A DNA stretch of 10,934 nucleotides from Candidatus Rifleibacteriota bacterium (GTDB lineage: Bacteria; Riflebacteria; Ozemobacteria; Ozemobacterales; Ozemobacteraceae), in assembly GCA_029564115.1 (NCBI GenBank), contig JAKQQP010000560.1:1-10934 (forward strand), in the 5' to 3' direction. A program made the translations under genes and the position numbers. Below, one piece after another: positions 6,879 to 10,934 of this stretch (positions are counted from its first letter, which is position 1; each line of letters opens with the position of its first letter). The notes beneath the pieces are model-generated. The model made no database searches. It saw only the letters and a program-made list of their open reading frames with translations, and was not told where the DNA came from.

Positions 6879-7574
6879 ATGGCTTTTGACTTACAGATTA
6901 GGCCAGACTTCGGCGGCTCAGGCTCAGAGCTTGAGAAGCTGGTTGCCCGCGCTATTGGCTCAAACCCAGTTGCTGCTGCTGCTTACGCGAGACAAACCGT
7001 GGCGTTTATAGCTAAGGCACAAAAAGGCGCTTTGAGAATAACTGCCGCAAGGCTCAGAAAGCGCATGTTAGAGGCATACGAAACCAATTCGCTTGGCTGG
7101 TCTCAACACAAAGAATATTCAAATTGGCTTGGCAGGCTTGGCCCAATTACTGTCGCCCATCTTGCCCGCGCAAATAGGCCAATATCAACTACCACGAAAA
7201 GCGGCAAAGCGAAAAAAACCGGATATTCACAGCGACCAATCAAAATGCCTCAACCATACCCGCTTGGCGGCAGGCTGCAAAAGGCGACTCGCTACAGCGT
7301 TACGAAAGACAGTATGACCGTTGGCGTTCTTAACAATGCGAAGCAGGCGCAAAAAACAAAAATGCAGCTTTTTCAAGACGGCCGAGACCGGCCAATAGAA
7401 GAAAGCTCTCGCCGGTATCTTGCCGCCCTTGGCGTTTTTATCCGGCGCGGCACGGCGTTGAAATCGCCCTTCAGAAAACTGATCGACCCGATACAATCGC
7501 AATACCCGCCCGATAAGCTTTTTGAATCGGCATTTATCGACATCTTAACGGGTAAACTGGAGGCTAGAGACTGA
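6879..7574 (+). CDS. Probable neck or tail-completion protein
   Basis: This basic, soluble 231-residue protein has an N-terminal helical region (residues about 18-70), a middle Lys-rich loop (TTTKSGKAKKTGYSQ) and a C-terminal part with YLAALGVFIRRGTAL and KSPFRKLIDPI. The gene follows the head-closure gene after one base, with GAGG at 6868-6871 seven bases before ATG 6879, and overlaps the next gene in a TGATG arrangement. In siphophages this slot usually holds an HK97 gp10-like minor tail or neck protein; in others, a gpS/Mu gpG-type tail completion protein. This one is longer than a typical gp10 protein. The family is not firmly recognised, so the role comes mainly from gene order. Confidence 0.55.
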   Translation: MAFDLQIRPDFGGSGSELEKLVARAIGSNPVAAAAYARQTVAFIAKAQKGALRITAARLRKRMLEAYETNSLGWSQHKEYSNWLGRLGPITVAHLARANRPISTTTKSGKAKKTGYSQRPIKMPQPYPLGGRLQKATRYSVTKDSMTVGVLNNAKQAQKTKMQLFQDGRDRPIEESSRRYLAALGVFIRRGTALKSPFRKLIDPIQSQYPPDKLFESAFIDILTGKLEARD

Positions 7575-8041
7575 TGACAACACTATCAACCCTGCTGGCT
7601 TCAGTTGCAACAGCCATCGCTAACAGCGCAACGATTGAAACATTCTGTCAGACCAACTTTTCAAAGTCTATCAGCGTTTATGTGCATATAGATCCGAAAA
7701 ATCCGCCGAGCATTTCAAAGGCGCCTTGGGTTGGGCTGACGATTCAGGGCTATTCAAGACCCGCCGAGAATGCCGGGAAGATCGTCACGTTTGACCTTGA
7801 AACGGCGGTTTATTGCGAGAAATCAACGGAAACTACCAGCGGCAAGATCACGACTTTGGGCGGCTTTGCTACGTTGGAATCACTTTCAGATCTTGTTTTT
7901 TCGGTTATTGAAACCGCTGTAACTCACGCAAGCACACAGCTAGAAATGGATTACGTCAGCGAGCAGGGCACAAGCCTTGTGATATCTGAATTTCCGGGCT
8001 GGATTGCGGCCCGCACATGGACAATCGGAAAACATATCTAA
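7574..8041 (+). CDS. Probable tail terminator protein (gpU-like position)
   Basis: This protein has 155 residues. An N-terminal helix (TLSTLLASVATAIANSATI) is followed by alternating strands, including WVGLTIQGYSRPAE and IVTFDLETAVYC, a helix (FATLESLSDLVFSVIETAVT) and a final strand (WIAARTWTIGKHI). This alpha/beta pattern and length fit tail terminators, the ring that stops tube growth and binds the neck. The gene lies between the neck candidate and the tube gene, the usual place. ATG 7574 overlaps the previous stop (TGATG), with GGAGG at 7559-7563. No diagnostic motif is visible, so a generic minor tail protein remains possible. Confidence 0.6.
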   Translation: MTTLSTLLASVATAIANSATIETFCQTNFSKSISVYVHIDPKNPPSISKAPWVGLTIQGYSRPAENAGKIVTFDLETAVYCEKSTETTSGKITTLGGFATLESLSDLVFSVIETAVTHASTQLEMDYVSEQGTSLVISEFPGWIAARTWTIGKHI

Positions 8042-8053
8042 GGAGTTTTAAAA

Positions 8054-9085
8054 ATGCAGGTTCCATCAGCACCCCAGACCGGGAAAAATGCAAAAGTATC
8101 TCTCTCTTTCACCGACGGCACCAGCACCAGTGCTCTTGCAATGACGAAGCAGGCTTCATTCAGCTATAACGGCGAAGCCTATACCAACAGGGTTTACCTG
8201 CTCGGTTCTGGCAAAATGATCAACAGTCGCCCTGCCGCTAACGCCCTTGCCTTTATCAACGGCATTCTCGATGGCCTCGAAGTCTCAAGCACCGTGGCGC
8301 AGGAAATCGCTGTAACCGCCGGATCTATTCTCGTTAATAACGCCACGGTTGCCGCTGCCGCAGATACGTCTATCGTGGTCACTCGCCCGGCCGCTGGTGA
8401 AGCATGCTGGGTTGCTGTGCATGTCAATACAAGCACAGGCGTAACCAGCATTACCAAAGGCACAGACACCACCGGTAGCGCCGGCAAAGGTGGTCTTCTT
8501 ACTACTTACGGCGCATCAGCCGGGCAGAAGCCATTGATCGCAGTTGATGAGTTGCTTGTTTGCTATCTTGGCATTAACGCAACAACCGGCGTATTCACCA
8601 GCGATGAAATTGAATACACCGACCGCGAATGGGCTTCATTCAGCTATCGCCTGATTCCTTCGCTCGGCGGCGTTATCCTTTCGACCGCTCTGGTTGCATT
8701 GCATACCGGCGCCATTCCGCGTGTAGTTTATTTCAGCGGCAAATATTGGGAAACTACCGCGCTGGCCGAAGTTGGCGACGCGCAGCAGTGGTCAATCACT
8801 CCGAACAGCAGCACCGTTTCCGCAGTAACTTTCGCCGGTGGCCCGTCTGAATCACAGATCGATAACTGGTCGTTCACTTTCAACCAACTTTTCACTGATG
8901 CCAAAGCGCTCGACGCCATGTATAACCGCCAGGGTTACGGCGCCGTTAAACTGCAGCTTGCCAGCGGGCAATATTTCCTGTTTGTCGGCTCGATGGCCGG
9001 CGGCATCACCGTTGAACCGGGCAGCTATATCGTTCAGCAGCTTTCCGGCAGCATTCAGGACAGACCCTACTATAGCGGCCAGTAA
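8054..9085 (+). CDS. Probable major tail tube protein with large internal segment
   Basis: This protein has 343 residues, rich in Ser, Thr, Ala and Gly and mostly beta by pattern. It is encoded just before the frameshifted chaperone pair and the tape measure, the standard place for the tube gene. AGGAG at 8041-8045 lies eight bases before ATG 8054, one of the best sites here, fitting high expression. Residues about 199-343 (WETTALAEVGDAQQWSITP, then IDNWSFTFNQLF) look tube-like. Residues about 60-190 (IAVTAGSILVNN, TRPAAGEACWVAVHVNTSTG, PLIAVDELLVCYLGI) resemble beta domains of tail fibres or baseplates, not tube. Residues ASFSY occur at 34-38 and 194-198, encoded by a perfect 16-nt repeat exactly 160 codons apart. 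Without that interval the protein would be 183 residues, a usual tube size. The tube role is from position and composition. Confidence 0.72.
   Translation: MQVPSAPQTGKNAKVSLSFTDGTSTSALAMTKQASFSYNGEAYTNRVYLLGSGKMINSRPAANALAFINGILDGLEVSSTVAQEIAVTAGSILVNNATVAAAADTSIVVTRPAAGEACWVAVHVNTSTGVTSITKGTDTTGSAGKGGLLTTYGASAGQKPLIAVDELLVCYLGINATTGVFTSDEIEYTDREWASFSYRLIPSLGGVILSTALVALHTGAIPRVVYFSGKYWETTALAEVGDAQQWSITPNSSTVSAVTFAGGPSESQIDNWSFTFNQLFTDAKALDAMYNRQGYGAVKLQLASGQYFLFVGSMAGGITVEPGSYIVQQLSGSIQDRPYYSGQ
8152..8167 (+). repeat. Direct repeat copy 1 (16 nt) in tail tube gene
   Basis: GGCTTCATTCAGCTAT occurs here and again, identical and in the same frame, 480 bp downstream. It encodes residues ASFSY 34-38. 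It bounds the left side of the internal 160-codon segment. Confidence 0.85.
8632..8647 (+). repeat. Direct repeat copy 2 (16 nt) in tail tube gene
   Basis: This is the second identical copy of GGCTTCATTCAGCTAT, encoding ASFSY 194-198. The bases flanking the two copies differ, so identity is limited to these 16 bases. It bounds the right side of the internal segment. Confidence 0.85.
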
Positions 9086-9097
9086 CGGAGATAACCC

Positions 9098-9424
9098 ATG
9101 AAAAAAGCGAAAGTATTGAAACCTGCCGACGTCGTAAATATGCTTAAATCGCAGATCGTTGACGTTCTGGTGCCGGAATGGGGCGCAAGTGTGCGCTGTT
9201 GTGTGCCAGATCATAAAACCGTTTTCGCGATGCGTGCTGCTGCTGCGAATAATGAAGATTTCCAGGCGGCGCTTTTCAAAGCCTGCCTTGTAGACTTCAA
9301 CGAAGATCAGCTAGAGCAGCTCGAAAAAGGGCATGGCATCAAATACTTTCAGCTTTTTAATGCGGTAATGCAATCGGGTGACCTGTTTGGCGTCGCTCTG
9401 GCTGCGGACAAAATAAAAAACTAA
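9098..9424 (+). CDS. Tail assembly chaperone, short form (G-like)
   Basis: This protein has 108 residues, helical and soluble, with the pattern of siphophage tail chaperones: MKKAKVLKPADVVNMLKSQ start, a strand (VDVLVPEWGASVRCCVPD), then helices ending in LFGVALAADKIKN. In lambda, gpG and its frameshifted extension gpGT coat the tape measure protein and recruit tube subunits; they are absent from the finished tail. CGGAG at 9086-9090 is seven bases before ATG 9098. The gene lies between the tube and tape-measure genes, as in lambda. Its last codons are ATA AAA AAC TAA, so the stop follows directly on a slippery heptamer. Sequence similarity to any named G protein is low, as usual; the frameshift architecture is the strongest evidence. 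Confidence 0.88.
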   Translation: MKKAKVLKPADVVNMLKSQIVDVLVPEWGASVRCCVPDHKTVFAMRAAAANNEDFQAALFKACLVDFNEDQLEQLEKGHGIKYFQLFNAVMQSGDLFGVALAADKIKN

Positions 9425-9564
9425 CGCGGCGGCTGTCTGAAGATTCTATTCTTCGGGCAGCCGTTACGATAGCCATTAACGAAGGTTCGAGCATCGCGGA
9501 AGTTGTAGCCCGTGGGCCTGAAGATATGGCCTTGCGTGTAGCCCGAATGAACATGGAGAAATAA
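9098..9564 (+). CDS. Tail assembly chaperone, -1 frameshift product (G-T-like)
   Basis: The long form is read as 9098-9421 joined to 9421-9564, base 9421 being used twice. After Asn108 the -1 frame is open for 47 codons, starting LTRRLSEDSILRAAV and ending VARMNMEK before TAA 9562-9564, giving 155 residues. The added part has no good start of its own, which explains why a 140-bp stretch between chaperone and tape measure seems empty to plain gene finding. By analogy with lambda, the T part would bind tube subunits while the G part binds the tape measure, and the ratio of the two forms matters for assembly. The slip signal is described separately. The product is inferred from sequence; the genetic design is well established in tailed phages. 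Confidence 0.87.
9415..9463 (+). promoter_or_regulatory. Programmed -1 ribosomal frameshift signal
   Basis: Slippery heptamer A AAA AAC (9415-9421) is in the correct phase (ATA AAA AAC in the zero frame), followed at once by the zero-frame TAA. After an 8-nt spacer, bases 9430-9443 pair with 9450-9463 in a 14-bp stem (two G-U pairs) with a 6-nt loop. Heptamer, spacer and stem all match the classical -1 slip design. Confidence 0.87.
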
Positions 9565-9567
9565 CCC

Positions 9568-10934
9568 GTGGCATCAGCTATCAATATCGTATTAAACGCC
9601 ATCGACAACTATTCAGGCACGTTAACTGGCTTGAATCAGGGGCTTGAGATACTTTCAAAAGGCTTCGGCCTGGTAAAAGATGCCGCCGGTTTCGCATTCG
9701 ACACAATCGGCAAAGGTGTGGAACTTGCCCGGCTCGGCGGCGCCTTCGACGAACAGCGCAACCAGTTTGAAAATCTTGCTCGCAGCTACAAAATCAGCGG
9801 GCAGGAAATCATCGACGCCGTGCAGGAAATCAGCGGCAATACCGTTACTGAATTTGAAGCGATCAAAACGGCAACTGTTGCCACAGCATCAGGTTTGCGC
9901 GGCAAGGAAATGCAAGATGCGCTGACTTATGCAAAGCGCTGGTCAGAAGCCACTGGCGGCAGCTTTCAAGATGCGGCAGAGCAGATATTTAAGGCTCTGA
10001 GTTCCGGGCGCACTAGCGTATTGAAGCAAATGGGCCTTGTCGTCGAAAGCGGCGCAAAGGTCGAAGATATTACCAAAGCCATCTCGCAAGGGCTGAAGCG
10101 CTTTGGCGATACCGGCTTTAATACAGCCGATGCTCTTGATTCGCTCGGTGTAGCTCAAGATGATCTTTCGCGAAAACTCGGGCAGGGCGTCAATCAGAGC
10201 CAAGAATTTCAGAGCGTCTTGGGCGCTGTTTCTGAAACAGTTTTCAAGTTCGTTAAAGGCTTTAATCCGAAGCCGATCAGCGTTTTTGTTGATCTTTTGG
10301 TATCAGGCGCAAAGAGCATCGGCAAGGCATTTTTTGAAGCGTTTCCTTCTATCGGTAGCGGCGTTGATGCGCTATTAACCGACACAAGCAAAAGCATCGA
10401 GGCGTTCTCAAAATACGCCATCAATACCATTTTCGGCATCGCTCGCAGCGTTGGCGAAGGCGTCAACATGGCAATCGACTTCATTCAGGGCGCCAACATC
10501 GGCAACATATTCAGCAAAGCCGCCCAGAGCGTTAGCCTTATTGTCGGCACCTTGGTTGAAGGCACTGTTAAAGCAGTTAGCGCGGCAATCGACTTCATAC
10601 TTGGCGGCCTCGACGACCTTTCATCAGGCGTGGCTGAAGTGGTGCGCAGCTTCCCGAATGTCGCCGAAGCTCTGGGCATCGACGCCGATCAGATTGACCA
10701 GCTCGGCAGCTCCATCGACAAAGTGCGCAGCACAATCAGCAGCGGCCTTGACGGCATCGGCAATTTTGCTTTTTCCGTCGGTGAGAAAATAGCGCTTGGC
10801 CTTGATAACTTCAACGACAGCGCCGAAAAATACAAAGTAAATCTCAACAGCATCGACGCCGCGCAAAAAAGGGCGCTGGCAGCATTGCAGGATAAAGGCG
10901 CAAAGCTGACGTTAACTGCCGATTATTCCGGCCT
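9568..10934 (+). CDS. Tape measure protein, N-terminal part (runs off the window)
   Basis: The frame is open from GTG 9568 to the window end: 455 full codons with no stop. GGAG at 9555-9558 lies nine bases before the GTG, which is three bases after the frameshift product's stop. The protein begins MASAINIVLNAIDNYSGTLT and continues with long amphipathic helices typical of tape measures, such as FDEQRNQFENLARSYKISGQ (about 61-80) and the FQDAAEQIFKALSSGRTSVL region (about 133-152). Hydrophobic, Gly/Ala-containing helices follow near 236-260, 283-310 and 320-350, a possible membrane-active region used in DNA ejection. The protein sets tail length and fills the tube lumen before DNA passes. The assignment rests on helix pattern, size and gene order and is strong; the C-terminus, total length and any peptidase domain are outside the window. 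Confidence 0.92.
   Translation, partial: MASAINIVLNAIDNYSGTLTGLNQGLEILSKGFGLVKDAAGFAFDTIGKGVELARLGGAFDEQRNQFENLARSYKISGQEIIDAVQEISGNTVTEFEAIKTATVATASGLRGKEMQDALTYAKRWSEATGGSFQDAAEQIFKALSSGRTSVLKQMGLVVESGAKVEDITKAISQGLKRFGDTGFNTADALDSLGVAQDDLSRKLGQGVNQSQEFQSVLGAVSETVFKFVKGFNPKPISVFVDLLVSGAKSIGKAFFEAFPSIGSGVDALLTDTSKSIEAFSKYAINTIFGIARSVGEGVNMAIDFIQGANIGNIFSKAAQSVSLIVGTLVEGTVKAVSAAIDFILGGLDDLSSGVAEVVRSFPNVAEALGIDADQIDQLGSSIDKVRSTISSGLDGIGNFAFSVGEKIALGLDNFNDSAEKYKVNLNSIDAAQKRALAALQDKGAKLTLTADYSG

Noticed and set aside
8838..9101. 87-codon + strand open frame at the end of the tube gene
   Set aside because: It is out of frame with the tube gene, has no ribosome binding site, and ends across the real chaperone start.
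9680..9925. 81-codon open frame in the + strand inside the tape measure gene
   Set aside because: It is in another frame of the continuous 455-codon tape-measure frame starting at GTG 9568; the same applies to 10160-10378 and 10451-10792.
1..10934. A hidden defence, CRISPR or retron-like system
   Set aside because: Nearly every base is covered by phage structural genes in one direction; the gaps are short and hold only the terminator, the hairpin and ribosome binding sites.

Overview
The window is the head-and-tail morphogenesis module of a tailed double-stranded DNA phage or prophage. All supported genes lie on the + strand, packed with overlaps or gaps of a few bases. There is one long-tail tube candidate, a frameshifting tail-assembly chaperone and a tape-measure gene, and no contractile sheath gene, so a siphovirus-type particle is the best reading. 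The packaging ATPase (lambda gpA family), gpW-like protein and lambda-family portal are typical of phages of diderm bacteria. Shine-Dalgarno sites of the GGAG/AGGAG type are clear. GC content looks close to 50% by eye. The host cannot be named, and no integrase, att site or bacterial gene is present to separate prophage from free phage.

Layout. 7-1869: terminase large subunit (packaging motor). 1869-2183: small basic zinc-ribbon protein of unknown role, followed by a strong intrinsic terminator at 2198-2232. 2282-2491: gpW-like head-tail joining protein. 2493-4010: portal. 4003-5964: one polypeptide joining an S78-type prohead protease to the major capsid protein. 5976-5993: stable UUCG hairpin. 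6022-6363: DUF2190-type capsid decoration protein. 6366-6533: small unknown protein. 6530-6877: probable head-closure protein. 6879-7574: probable neck or tail-completion protein. 7574-8041: probable tail terminator. 8054-9085: probable tail tube protein with a large internal segment. 9098-9564: tail-assembly chaperones G and G-T, linked by a -1 frameshift. 9568 to the window end: tape measure protein, truncated by the window.

How the genes work together. The capsid shell assembles on the portal with the protease-capsid fusion, and the protease matures it. Terminase fills it with DNA, and the decoration protein coats it. gpW, the head-closure and the neck proteins seal the portal and bind the tail. 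The tail is built separately: G and G-T load the tape measure, tube subunits polymerise around it, and the terminator caps it.

The best points for a second look are translational and structural. They are a textbook -1 frameshift signal (A AAA AAC, 8-nt spacer, 14-bp stem); an in-frame internal start with a strong Shine-Dalgarno at the protease/capsid boundary; a tube protein whose internal 160 codons are bounded by a perfect 16-nt direct repeat; and a transcription terminator inside what should be a continuous late operon. I found no defence system, CRISPR array, tRNA or mobile element.
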